The translations under genes were made by a program, and so were the position numbers. The notes beneath the pieces were generated by a model. That model was not told where the DNA came from and did no database searches. It worked only from the letters and a program-made list of their open reading frames with translations. DNA of 64,000 bases. Origin: Zygnema cylindricum. Its lineage: Eukaryota; Streptophyta; Zygnematophyceae; Zygnematales; Zygnemataceae. The stretch spans positions 62,001 through 126,000 of the forward strand of contig JBBHKE010001954.1 in the NCBI GenBank assembly GCA_037447655.1. The letters run 5' to 3'. Positions 1 to 10,983 of this stretch are shown here, in pieces. The first letter of the stretch is position 1, and the number at the start of each line of letters is the position of its first letter.

Positions 1-510
1 CTTTACGTCTTCCTCGTCTCTCCCCCTCCTTCTCACTCGACCGCTCCTCTTTCTCTCTTATTTACACGAGATGCAACAATTATAGTATTAAATGAAAAAA
101 AAAACTTTTCTTTTAATATTTTTGATTTGAGTTTGATGGCATATCGAATGATAAAACGAAATTGGGAAGCCATGGCAAAAAATCTATGTACAGATGACGT
201 CACATGGTAGCATGACTTCGCTATGTCACAAAACCCTAAACATCTACAACGTCACAAAAACCTCAACATCTACAACTGTCATCGTTTTAGTAGACGTCAC
301 CAATTATACGAAGTTTTGTAGTTTCGTAGTCGTCTACATTTTGTTTGGTAGACTGTCGCACATTTTGTAAACGTCTACAATTGTCACATATTTGAAGTAA
401 TGAAGGCGCAAGTACCAATTGACATAGGCACACTTTGAAAAGTACACCGTAAAATTTGCGCTAAAATCCAAAGTACCGTTTCAAATTTTTGGTTACATGG
501 GAACACACCC
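1..510 (+). mobile_element. TA-flanked non-autonomous DNA transposon, copy 1 (left end outside window)
   Basis: The right part of this element ends in an ACATGGGAACACACCC-type terminus at position 510, followed by TA. Its interior (CCATGG, GACGTCAC, CAAAACCCTAAACATCTACAA, CGTCTAC segments) matches the reverse complement of the complete copy at 2154-3079, so the two are inverted relatives. No transposase is visible. The window begins inside the element. Confidence 0.75.
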
Positions 511-512
511 TA

Positions 513-570
513 AAGCCGTGTCCCCATGTAATCGGTACTTTGATAAAGCATTTTGGACTGTGATAACAAT
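513..570 (+). mobile_element. Solo terminus of the same TA-flanked element
   Basis: About 50 bp beginning CCGTGTCCCCATGTAATCGG and continuing to TTTTGGAC is nearly identical to the left end at 2158. It abuts copy 1 and shares one TA (511-512) with it. No matching right end was found, so this is a truncated copy. Confidence 0.65.
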
Positions 571-1011
571 CTGTAACTGATTTGAGCGCCGAGAAAAAAC
601 ATAAACACTACAGCGTGAATCGTTTAAAGCGTTGAGAAATTATTAGTGTTAAAAAATAATAAGCGTTATCAACACTAATTACATTTTTTTTTTTTGAAAA
701 AATGTTTAGTACTAGTTGATCATTAATTCTAATTTTGGTACGACAGATATGCCATGAGGATCTTCACAGTAAAATAGGTGAAAGTACAAAATTTGACAAA
801 TAGTACACTGTCGCGTCCTTTGACTCAATTTTTTTCATAACTCTAATTTGGGTGTTCGCCTGAATAATTATTACTCCACACATATCTCTACACTAAAATA
901 GCTACACTCTTATTATATCTCTTAGTTTTATATGCGATCGCGATTATTTTAATCCATGTTTCGTACTTTACAACTTAACAAAGTACCATTTTGTACGGAC
1001 TGAGACGTCCG
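571..1011. other. No gene seen; repeat debris
   Basis: This is AT-rich sequence with short fragments such as TTATTAGTGTT and CAACACTAATT (about 636-685) resembling MITE ends elsewhere in the window. I see no coding potential. Confidence 0.5.
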
Positions 1012-1200
1012 TACACCACACTATTCAATAATATGATAAATTAGAACTATGAACGCTAATTCTCTAGAACCCTAATTAACATAAAGAAAAAATTAGCATT
1101 ATCAATTCTATTTCGGGTTTTAGAATCAAAATTTGGGGGCGCCGATATAGAGTTCATAACGCTAATAACGATTCGCGGTGCAATAGCGATACACGGTTAC
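1012..1200. mobile_element. Degenerate MITE, relative of the 10781-10983 element
   Basis: It begins GTACACCACACTATTCAA and ends near ACGCTAATAACGATTCGCGG. It shares the interior blocks AAAGAAAAAATTAGC, ATCAATTCTATTT and GGGGGCGCCGA with the better-preserved element at 10781-10983. Its terminal repeats are eroded. Confidence 0.5.
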
Positions 1201-1511
1201 TAGACCGTACATCTTTCACCTGTCATACTCTTGACGACAATTTCTGGTCGTAGATACAGTTGTCCTTGCTGACTTCTGGTACGGACATGTACCCTCATGT
1301 GGTGTACGAATATCTTCCTCATCTTTTATGACCTATGTGAGCATGTGGTTTGATTTATCCATCCGATGGTTAACCCCTAAGAGATTGTCGTTGCCATAGT
1401 CCCTTTGCTTTGCCGGTTCTTTCTTTTTGAATTGCACCGTGAATTGCTATTAGTGTTGATATTTTTTTCGTTGGATGGGAGTTTTTCTTGTACGCGTAAG
1501 TCAAGCAGGAA

Positions 1512-1730
1512 TACCGTGTATCGCTATTAGGGTTAATAATTTATTCGTCACTCAAAACATCTTTTCTCAATACACACTTGTCCGATTTTAAATTTGAGAC
1601 CGCCAATCGGAAGCTGAAAATCTTACCTTTCATTCGCAACCGTCAGATAAACAATCGGACAAGTGTGTACGGAGAAAAAATGTTTTAAGAGACCAAAAAA
1701 ACATTTAAACTAATAACGATACACGGTGTA
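1512..1730. mobile_element. Nested-palindrome MITE, copy 1
   Basis: The outer inverted repeat is TACCGTGTATCGCTATTAG at left, matched by CTAATAACGATACACGGTGTA at right. The inner inverted repeat starts AACATCTTTTCTC and includes ACACACTTGTCCGATT, mirrored by AATCGGACAAGTGTGTAC about 95 bp later. A second copy lies at 56045-56265. About 219 bp, no ORF. Confidence 0.8.
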
Positions 1731-2153
1731 CTTGAAACCCATGGTGTTGAAACCTTTATCGTTGTACGACACCTGAAACGGACATTCAACGTATCAGTTT
1801 GAGCTTGTAAGAAAATAAATCAGGATGAAACTTATGGTTGTGTGAATATTTATTGTCTTTGACTGGTGAAATAACGTTGACGAGTAAAAAAAACATGTTT
1901 ATTGTAATGGACTAAAAAATATAGACCTGGGTATGCTGCAATGAAGTAATCTTCATTAATGATTAATCTTGCTTAATCTTGTGAAGTAATTCTTACAACG
2001 CAAGGAAGTGCTCCATTTCTTGATGTTTCCCCGAATGCAAAACACAGAAGAGGCTCTAAATAATGTGCAACATAAAAAAAATCAACAACCGGACATCCTT
2101 TTGGACGGAGGAAAGTTTTGTGCTTCAGAGTGACATAATCTAAAGAGATACTA
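1731..2153. other. No gene seen
   Basis: AT-rich sequence between two mobile elements. I see no open reading frame, RNA gene or repeat worth naming. It ends with the TA dinucleotide that flanks the next transposon. Confidence 0.5.
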
Positions 2154-3079
2154 AGGGTACGTCCCCATGTAATCGGTACTTTGATAAAGTATTTTGGACC
2201 GTAGTGAAGATTATCCGTACTACTTTGAAGAGCGTCCTAATGTGCGAAAATGAAATCGGAACTTTGACATGTGACGCTTGTAGACGTAGGTACAACTTGT
2301 GACGAATGCAGGCAACTACGAAACTTCCGACAATTAGTGACGCCAACAAAAACAGCGACAGTTGTAGACGGCAAGATTTTTGTGAAATTGTAAATGTTTA
2401 GGGTTTGGTGACATTGTGATGTCACGCTCACTCGTGACAACGTCGACGTCACTAATTCAAGAACTTTCCGCCATGGTTTTCTGATTTCGTTTTCTCGACT
2501 TTTTTCACTTGATTTGCCATTAAAAAAAAACCTAAAAATTGTCAAAAAAACAAAAATCAGATATCTTTCATCTTATATCAATAGTGTCGTATCTCATTCT
2601 AAAAAGTGTGAGATGACAGCTATAGTGTGAGAGGGAGAGGGGAGAGGCGACGACGACGCAAAGTTTTGAAAAGGACCCATGAATGAAAGTGGAGGTCCGA
2701 GACCCATGCAAATTTTTTTCCGTACATGCGCGTGACGGGAACGGAGAAAAATAGCGAGGACTCTCCTTCGCCCTAAAATTTTACGCGTGCGTGGGTCGTT
2801 TTTCATTCGCTGTTTGGGTTGTACTTTAACTAAAAACACCCCCTCGAGGTGATTTTAAAATAAGTTTTTTTTTGGGCTGGATTCTCTTGCCCGGGGGTCG
2901 AAAAGGGGAAAACGCCGAAATGCGTTCACATGACGACAAACACGCCGTACATTCAAAGTATGAATTGACGTTCACTATAATTTGGTAAAAAACAATTTTC
3001 TTTTTTTTGTCAAAGTTCCCTGGATTTTAGGGCAAAAAGACAGAGAAAATTAGATACTTTAATACATGGGGACACCCCC
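2154..3079 (-). mobile_element. TA-flanked non-autonomous DNA transposon, complete copy (926 bp)
   Basis: The left end (AGGGTACGTCCCCATGTA) and right end (TACATGGGGACACCCCC) form imperfect terminal inverted repeats. TA lies on each side (2152-2153 and 3080-3081), consistent with the TA target duplication of Tc1/mariner-like elements. It is inverted relative to copy 1 at 1-510. Short open frames inside are in low-complexity sequence and show no transposase motif. Confidence 0.8.
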
Positions 3080-3081
3080 TA

Positions 3082-4779
3082 AGAAGCTAAGTTAGCCAGT
3101 TTAAACATAGCAGCATAATTATTTCTTGGGCCAAAAGCAACTAGTTAAACTCGTACATGAAACAGTTTCTCCGGTTTTCAAATGGAATTCAATTTTTTTT
3201 CTCAATTTTTAGGTGGCTTCGCCTAATTAACTAGTTTCGCGAATTAGATCTGACATTGTCCAACAATGTTTGACGAATGTGAAAGAACGTGAACGAATTC
3301 CTACGGAAAAACGAACCTTTTCATCGGAACCATAAATACGTACGATTCCACTTCTTTACACTTATTTTTCTGCGTTCCATTTTCGTTTTCCTGGCGACTG
3401 CATGCTGAGGATGAATCGCACAGATCTAGGGGTAATCAGTACGCAACATTGCCCAGAAAAAATGTACGAATTGTACGATTTGCCCTAAAGCAAGGGTAAA
3501 ACTTTGATGTAATTAGTAGTTACCCTACGACAAAAAGCGAGGGAGGGACCAAAAAATAATGATTGGATGTATAAGCGGCTTTATTCTCGTTTTGAACAAT
3601 CGTCGCCGTCTGTTCGAACCGACGTTCATGCATTCAGCCGTACGTCCGAATGGAAGCCACAGCATGATGTGCATTATGACACGTGTCAACATGCCTACAA
3701 ATTATTATGTAAAATTTGCTCAAAGAAATTCAGCCTTGTAAATTATGACACGTCCAATGTAAAATTATTAAATTAACATTTGCGGATATTTTGCAGTACG
3801 GTCAAAGTATGTTTTATAAAATAACAGACAAGTGCAACGTTTGTATTGGGGGCACAGGTAGAAAACAGAAATAGGTCAAAGCTTCAAAGTACTGCGGACC
3901 GGATTAGTTTGGATTATACAAAGTTACAAACAAGTTTGTTTCACCTCCTAAGAAAAAAAAAAGATAATCAAATGATATTATTATATTTCGAACGCCGATA
4001 CGAAACAGATAGTCACGAATAAGTAAAGCGTCTGTTTCACCGCTATAAAACTAAAACAAGAAACAGTTCAAAGACTGTTTTTATATTCTGACAGCTGAAA
4101 CAAATCTCATCACTAACTCAAATGTGTTTTTTACACGTGGTTTGACATTTAGTGCAACTTCAGTTTCTGCATACTAACATAGTGCATGGTTTTTGCGTCC
4201 AAATAACCTGTTAGCCGATGTTTCTTAACAGTTGCTTAATTTGTTTTTTTTGTTGCCAATGGAATTCTAGTGCTTACCGACAAAAGCAGCTCTTCATGTT
4301 CACTTTTTGCTTTCCTTACCTGCACGACATTTGTGAGCGGGTTGTTGACGCACGTGTGAAGGAAAGTAAAAGAGAAGCAAAGGTAAAAACAAAGAAAAGG
4401 CTAAATCGCACTTAGACCATTAGCGTCTCACCCTTTTTTCACTCTGAGGATGCCTTGCGTATAAAAGTGTTAAGAGACTATCTCTTTGGCATGTGTTCAC
4501 AGCACGTGAATTTTCCGAAGATGTATTGTAATTTGGCAAGCGCACAATATTCAGAGATATTGAATGAATGAGTAGAGAGCAGAAAGACATATTCGTCCGA
4601 CACTAAAATTTAATACAATTTTAATACAAAGTTCCGCTGTCCCGTTTCCAGTTTTGCAGGCAGGACCACCTTTGGTGTCATCAGAACATAGGTCATCTTT
4701 GCTTTCAAAAGCATTTTTTTTTATAACAACAAAGCAATTTGATGGTGATGCATTTTAGTCTCACGAATTAAATCTCTCA
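3082..4779. other. No gene seen; contains a solo MITE arm near 3460-3530
   Basis: About 1.7 kb without recognisable coding sequence. The segment near 3465-3530 (GTACGATTTGCCCTAAAGC, then AAGGGTAAAACTTTGATG) matches one arm of the palindromic MITE family found at 4780, 45066 and 55500. The short frames around 3560-3776 and 4218-4415 show no domain or homologue I recognise. Confidence 0.5.
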
Positions 4780-4936
4780 GGGTAATTACATTGAAGACAT
4801 CTGCCCTGATGATCAGGGTGAATTGTACAATTTTACCATAAACAGTATATAAATTAGCCAAAAAGCTGTACAACTGTACGATTTCGCCTCAAAACGAGGG
4901 TGAAACTTTGATGCGGTAGTGTCATTACTCTATCCC
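4780..4936. mobile_element. Palindromic MITE (AAGTTTTACCCTCG family) abutting a gene start
   Basis: The left arm carries CAGGGTGAATTGTACAATTTT and the right arm ACTGTACGATTTCGCCTC followed by AACGAGGGTGAAACTTTGATG, forming an imperfect inverted repeat. The same arms occur at 45066-45200 and 55500-55660. The right arm stops only a few bases before the ATG at 4942. Confidence 0.65.
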
Positions 4937-4941
4937 ACACC

Positions 4942-7410
4942 ATGTGCATATTACAAGCTTGTGCTGATCCAACACAGGCTGGTGTTTGGTGGCGCGAAAA
5001 TGACAGCTGGCATCGCTACAGCTCTCAAAACGAGATTGCAATAAAAAATAGAATAAGATGCCGATTGAATTCTGTAGATCTTGGTACAATTGCATCTCGT
5101 GATCACCCGGAAGGAGCTCGATATGTGGCCACAATTAACCCTCTGCAACAAAGGAATGTGGGCAGCGGGTACACGAGGGAGATCAAAGTTGTGAAAACTC
5201 CCTTGTTAGAGGAACCTGGATCACCTTCAATGGAAACTTGGCGCTCTTTTTTAGTAAGTTTTATTAATTGATGGTTTGCATGATTTCCATTTATGGGATA
5301 TGAAGATAAGTGATGGCACTTTCTGTATGTATGAAGTGCATGAAATACATGTAGTAAAAATGCATCAGATGAAACCGTCATTGTTTGTTTCTAATGTTTT
5401 TGAATGATTTATCCTGGCTAATACTAAATAATACGACTAAAATGATGGCGAACCTCCATTTTTTAAGTTTCATCTCGGAATAAGTGGAGCAAGAAACATC
5501 CATCCGGTTTGTGCACAAGGACCAGCAAAACATATGTTTATCGAAGGATGATGATCATTTCCACAGAAGTTGTTCAAAAAATGAAAACGAAATTGCAAGT
5601 ATGCAATGTCAAAATTGAAATCAGAAGTGTGATTCCTGTGATTATGGCTTCATTTTAAGAACTTATGTGAGGACGTGACAGACCAGCCTGGCTTTGTTAC
5701 CATCCAAGGGAACATGCACATTATCATAAAAAAAAACTTCTTCTGTAATTCATTTATTAATCAATTAAATTCTTTATGTTTTTTTTTTTACCTGCAATCG
5801 GCCTTTTTCCAGCCTTCTTCCAGCCCAGGAAAAGATAGTGGACGTGGTCCGTCCACATTACCCGTAGGAAAAACTTCAAAATTAACTTCTTTTTTTGTCA
5901 TTAATCAGTTCTATTGTTTATGTTTTTTCTGAAACTGCAATCAGCCTTCTTCCAGCCCAGGAAGTAGTACTGGACCTGGTCCAACTGTGCACTGGAGGGA
6001 CGATTCCGGAAATCTGCAACCTTACGATGCGACAACATCACAGGCCATCCTGAGAGCGGCCGGGTCTCGACAACATTATTTTACTTGCAAAGTTTTTGTC
6101 TGTGGATTACGTAACGAGCAAATGTATCGAATAAACTTGGCAAAAATGACGCAAGAAAACATTACGACGAGAAGGAAGCGGGAGATTGTCATTCATTTTC
6201 CGCGAACGCCAATTGCTTTCCTGTCCCTTGCATCAAACGCTTCAGAAGGACGGCGGGAGGTATGAACACCTGTGTGCCTGTTTACTGCAAAATATAGAAG
6301 AGTTATAATTTGACATGGAAAAGGGCACGTTGAAGTGAGGTGGAGCTATCCATTTTTATAGTAATTGCAAGAAACTCTAGTACATGCTGCAATGCCGCTG
6401 CTGTATTGTGCTTCTTGATTTATAACAACATCAGTTTCAAGGTTTTGTTTCATGGAGTTCTGCTCCTTCGTGTCTAGTTTTGGGCCGCAGGAGTTAATGG
6501 TATTTTTTGCAATCTATGTTTGGAGACGCAGACAATAAATCTTACCATTGAATAAGCAAGTTCAATGTTGATGCTCAAGGTTTCCCAATGTTGTGCTGGC
6601 TGTCTTGTTTTTATTCTAAATTACTCCCATGCGTTAGCCTTGTGATGATGAAGGGGATAAGGGGAGAGTGGACATTGCATTGCAGCTTCTTTATGCTTGC
6701 TTAGAGGCTATGTGTGGAGACCAATATGTGGAAGCCGCAACAAAACAGAAGCTTGCTGGGCATAAAATAATAGGAAAAAGGAGGAATCCCCACCTCAAGG
6801 CCGGAGCTCGCGTCTATGAGCAGTTTGTTGACTCGATGGATCGCCTTCATTTGTTGAGCCACTTAAATAGTAAGTACACTGCCTACAAAATAGAAGCTAA
6901 TTTTAAATTGAATCAGCCCAAGCAGGTGAAGGCTAGCGATTAGTGCCCGTTGATTTTGACTTTGCCTCATCTGATAGTATACGTTCAGGCTTCACTTACA
7001 TCTCAAAAGTTTTTTTGTTATTCAGAATCAACAAGAGCTCCAGTTTCAGAACCTGACAACACTGAGAAAGGACCATTTGATGTTGTGTTCCATGGAACTT
7101 TGGAATCCAACATAAAGTTAATCCTTGAGCAAGGCATGGATCCAAAGAAACGACGTTCAAATAAAACGGAGATTGGTTTGGAAAAACCGTTGATATAAGC
7201 ACGCGATATGCTTCCGAAGTAGTAAAGGGCCAGTGGAAGATACTTTTGTTCATTGTTATAACAGTAGAAGATAACATTCTTCTTGACAGTGGGACGTACA
7301 TAATTCACAAGCATCCGGAATGCCAGCTTCCAGTGTGGGAGATAACAATTGGCGCTCCGGAAGATCTTTGGGACAATGGATGTAACAAAAAGACACGACT
7401 ATTTTTGTAA
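4942..7410 (+). CDS. WWE-WWE-PARP-like ADP-ribosyltransferase, frameshifted
   Basis: Predicted exons are 4942-5253, 5811-5861 (alternative repeat exon), 5945-6259, 6638-6869 and 7026-7410. Exon 1 encodes a WWE domain (GVWWRENDSWHRYSSQNE). Exon 3 encodes a PSSSPG linker and a second WWE-like domain (VHWRDDSGNLQPYD). The last exon encodes a PARP-fold segment: FHGTLESNIKLILEQG carries the NAD-binding His, and WFGK...STRYASE carries the second-position Tyr. The third catalytic position, normally Glu, appears to be Thr (SGTYIIHKHPE), pointing to mono-ADP-ribosyltransferase or inactive status. The 5' frame stops at 7198, but conserved sequence continues in another frame from 7171 to the stop at 7410, so one base seems lost near 7166-7171. 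WWE-PARP proteins bind ADP-ribose chains and modify proteins, mostly in nucleus or cytosol. It may be a recent pseudogene or carry an assembly error. Confidence 0.75.
5740..6000 (+). repeat. Tandem duplication of a linker exon in the WWE-PARP gene
   Basis: Two about 130-bp units each contain a T-rich intron tail, CTGCAATC(G/A)GCC, an acceptor, and CCTTCTTCCAGCCCAGGAA followed by a Gly/Pro-rich stretch. The first exon copy (5811-5861) encodes PSSSPGKDSGRGPSTLP. The second, which opens exon 3, encodes PSSSPGSSTGPGP. Both are phase 0, so either can be included or skipped without changing frame. Confidence 0.75.
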
Positions 7411-7804
7411 ACGTAACGTTGCGAAACGACAGCGAAATGACTTGCAATTCCTGAAAACACCAAAGCAGACATTGTACAAAAGTAGTGCTTCAAAAGTGTG
7501 GTTGAGAGTAGGAGGAAGTTTTTTTGCTTGGGTCTCCTAGTAGTCTCCTCCTATGCATGTAAATAAGGACAAAAGCTGTCAGTAGATATAAATGTTGGCA
7601 CCAATATGAGTTTTCATTTCTGGAGGGAACACAAAAACATACTAGCACACCTTATGGGTTTTTTAGGGTTAGACAGAAACGTTTGTGGGTGGTTCAATCT
7701 AAATAGAGAAAAGGGTTCCCTTGAAAAGGTTTCACTCAGTATAAGAACAAAGGTGTCCGTAGGTTTGAAATACTCTTTCAGTCAAAAAACAACTTGATAC
7801 TTCC
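7411..7804. other. Probable 3' flank; no gene seen
   Basis: Follows the PARP-like stop codon. Short frames at 7606-7797 have no recognisable domain and are probably chance. Confidence 0.4.
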
Positions 7805-7920
7805 TGTGTTGTGCTGGTAACAACAAGTGATTGAGAAAAAAATGTGTTGTGCTGCTAACAACAAGTGATCGAGAAAAAAATGTGTTCTGCTGCTAACAAA
7901 AAGTGATTGAGAAAAAAAAA
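7805..7920. repeat. 38-bp tandem repeat, three copies
   Basis: Units start at 7805, 7843 and 7881. Each reads TGTGTT(G/C)TGCTG then CTAACAACAAGTGATNGAG and a run of A, with a few substitutions between copies. Confidence 0.85.
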
Positions 7921-8002
7921 CTCATTTCAAGCAGTGTATTCGTCTTTCTTTGCAGTGCCTTGGGGCTATTCCTAGGATGCAACACTCTTGTATAAAAAAG
8001 TA

Positions 8003-8068
8003 ATGGCTCCTATCCGCAAGCATTGGTCAAATGATAAAGAACCGCTGAGAAAAGAAAAGGAACTTATG
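8003..8068 (+). CDS. Possible orphan first exon
   Basis: An ATG at 8003 opens 22 codons (beginning MAPIRKHWSNDKE, Lys/Glu-rich) running directly into a good donor, ATG|GTATGT at 8069. No following exon could be linked in the next kilobases and I do not recognise the peptide. It may be the start of a small gene, a remnant, or chance. Confidence 0.2.
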
Positions 8069-9319
8069 GTATGTCGGCATTTTCATTCTAAATTCACAGT
8101 TTAATTTATTTTATGACTTCTATTCACATTACACTTAGCCATTAATAATAAGAGTGACAGTGCGGTAAATGTTCATGCTCTCACACCAGCAATCTCTTAT
8201 GATTACCTGTTTTATTTGTTTAAATTATTCCTTGACTGTTTTTCTTTTTGCTTGTTCAATACTGTAAAAAGAAAGACCTTGTGGTTCGGGTTATTCCGTA
8301 TGCTACGAAACACAAAATGCTATGAGTTTCTCATTTGATAGGGGATATTGTTGTTTGAAGTGGAAGAAAATTGAACTAGTTGACTATTGTCAAGTCATTC
8401 ACGACAAATGTTCTGAACTTCTGATACACTTATGGATGAGTATATCGTACATACCTTTTTAAAAGTTGGTACGAAATTTGTCCAGGTATTGTAAAACATG
8501 TTAATGGTAGCAGTTCCAGGAGTGCGTTCAAACTTTAATTCTTGGATGTGTAACATTTCACCATGGAAGCTCAACGTTTTATTAAATTCCTTTCATACTT
8601 GAATGCATGTTTAAATGCACACACAAATGTTTACAAGAGAAATCACGGGGCAGTACTAACATGGCTCCCCCACTCGGTTTTTCTATGTTAAAAAAACAAA
8701 TAACGAACACACATACAGATTGGTGACATTCTCTTAACGGAAACTTTACAAATATTTACCTTTTCTTGTGAAATCTTCCAAATTTTTATTATTATGAGAA
8801 CCTTTGTTTCCAAGGTTCTTAAGTTCTATGGTTTTAAAATACGAGGAGATGGTCTATGACTGTCACATGATGTATCGTACGACGGTAACGATTTGGAAGT
8901 CTATTCAATTGTCCGTACAAGCACGTCGAATCAAAGATGTCGCCATCGGAATGTTTTCAATCTCTTTTGTGGAATTTGAAGTTTTGAAACAAAAGAAAGA
9001 AACTTTATTTAAAAAGTGCGATGGAAAAAACCATCGAGGTACAAAGAGGTACAAAAAACAAAAAAAAACGTTTAAAGACTACCAAAGCTAAAGGAGACTA
9101 GGTGAAGAAGCCAAATCTAACTAGAATAGCTGCCAAAACTAAGCAAATCTACCAAATTCTACCAAAGATGAGTATACACGGAGGGAAACCAACACTACGT
9201 GACGCCTCACAACTCTACCACCGCGAATCGTTATTAGCGTTAATAGTGCAAACGTCATAGTGACGATAAACTGTACGTTTTGTCAGATTCTGTACGAATA
9301 CCTTATTTACAGTAGAGGA
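8069..9319. other. No gene seen
   Basis: AT-rich sequence. The Lys-rich frame at 8804-9091 has no domain I recognise and overlaps poly-A-rich DNA. Around 9220-9245 a fragment GCGAATCGTTATTAGCGTTAA resembles a MITE end. Confidence 0.4.
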
Positions 9320-9475
9320 TATTAGCTTGCCAAATTAGAGTACACCGCATAAATTAGAGTAAATTCCTTTTTGAAACAGTTCTATCACATAAAGTAGAGT
9401 AAATTACTCTAATTATTTTTTTCTCTTTTTTTACTCTAATTTTTTCATTACTCTAATTACGATGCTCGGTGTAAA
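9320..9475. mobile_element. Small inverted-repeat element (ATTAGAGTA type)
   Basis: Left side AATTAGAGTACACCGC and AATTAGAGTAAATT; right side TTACTCTAATT, repeated, then TACGATGCTCGGTGTA. The arms are inverted and repetitive, giving an approximately 155-bp fold-back, probably a degraded MITE. Confidence 0.5.
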
Positions 9476-10075
9476 GTCCCTACTCCCGAAGATCGTGGAT
9501 GCGCACTGGATCCCTTGGTGGAAGATCTGGGAGGCCCCGCCTGTCATCCGCCACCATGCTTCGCTGTAGAAGGGGAAAAGTTTTGAACAACATGGAACGA
9601 AAGCCCATGATCGTTGACGTAACATAACGTCAACGCAATCTCTGGTCGTCGATAGAGAATCTGAAAATCCGAGGGCCAGAGATTTGCGATGGACGACGTG
9701 TCGCTAACGTGAGCGTCAGGGTAAAGGCGATAGAATAGCCGATGGAACATAAGAAAGCATTTTGGCGCCACGCTGGCGATGAAGTGATTTCAGTGCATGT
9801 CGTATTTAACCGTACTGCATTATTATATCCGTACTCCAGCATTCCAGCAGCACAACTTTCCACAGGACTTTGTGGTTCGACGTCATAAAACCTTGAAACA
9901 TTGAAAGTATAGCTGAAGAATAAAATACGCAGAGGCCAGGGTAGATTCCAATTGTGATTGGGAACACGATTTCAGAATCATTCGCTTCATACCAGTACAG
10001 GTAAGGACTGTAAGATACCTAGTCGGTACAGTACACCGCCCTTAAGGATTTAATATGAAATCATAATAAATAATA
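9476..10075. other. No gene seen
   Basis: Slightly higher GC than its surroundings. Overlapping minus-strand frames (9431-9863) share no start, splice signals or domain I recognise. Confidence 0.4.
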
Positions 10076-10083
10076 CTAATTTA

Positions 10084-10519
10084 TAGTGTTGTGTATCGGT
10101 AAGGATTTGCCGATAACCGATATGGGCCATTTTTCGGGTAGCCGATAATCGATATATCGGTACGGACATTTATATACGGAACGTACAGATAAACGTACGG
10201 CCAATCATACACGTAAATCATAAACAAAAATAAGCGTACTGAGGTGCCTACCAATCAGATCATTTGTACAGGCTGAAAGTACAGTAGCCGGCAAAAGATA
10301 TGTACGGATTTAGTACGGCTCCAGATAAAAAAATGTACCTTTCACATCCGACGTTATGGCTTGTCCCTTTATTCCTTGGGATCCACTGGAAGCCTGCCAC
10401 GTGTACTACGGTCAGAAATTACAGAAAGTACAAATATATCGGTAACTCTGACCGTTCGTAACCAATAACTATCGGTATCGGTGCTATCGCGATAAATTTT
10501 TTACCGATACACAACACTA
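10084..10519. mobile_element. hAT-type MITE with 8-bp target-site duplication
   Basis: The 436-bp element begins TAGTGTTGTGTATCGGTAA and ends with the exact reverse complement TTACCGATACACAACACTA. It is flanked by identical 8-bp copies of CTAATTTA at 10076-10083 and 10520-10527. An 8-bp duplication with TAGTG-type ends is characteristic of the hAT superfamily. The interior is rich in CCGATA/TATCGG sub-repeats and has no transposase. Confidence 0.9.
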
Positions 10520-10780
10520 CTAATTTAGTGCAAGGAGTCGTGGCAGTTGTCGGTTGCGTCCTTAATAATAGTCGCCGGTGCTTTGCCTTTTGGTCGCCAA
10601 GACCCTTTCGTTTCCGTACAGTACCATGTATAATGCGATAGTACTGTACCTATTATGTACGAACATCTTACGTGACGCCAACACTGAAATTACGGTAGTG
10701 TACGGAAATTGAGAACACGACAACGTGGCGTGATGTGACGCGATCGCAAGCGCAAAAAATAAAAGTACGATACTGTACAT

Positions 10781-10983
10781 TACACCGTCGATCGTATTTA
10801 GTGTATAGAAATTATTAGAGTAAAGAAAAAATTAGCGTCATTGATTCTAATTCAGTGCCAGGAGACGTGGCAAATTATGGTCCACTTCCTTAAATAGCGT
10901 CATTAATTCTATTTAAGGTTCAAGGGTCAAAATTTAGGGGCGCCGAATTAGTGTTCAATACACTAAATACGATCGACGGTGTA
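10781..10983. mobile_element. MITE with perfect 26-bp terminal inverted repeats
   Basis: The left end starts TACACCGTCGATCGTATTTA and the right end is its exact reverse complement, giving a perfect 26-bp inverted repeat on a 203-bp element. Interior blocks (GTCCACTTCCTTAAATAG, GGGGCGCCGAATTAG) are shared with elements at 1012-1200 and 42149-42345. Confidence 0.85.

Noticed and set aside
2237-2545. 102-codon minus-strand frame
   Set aside because: It lies wholly inside the TA-flanked transposon, has no start context or domain, and is not intact in the inverted copy.
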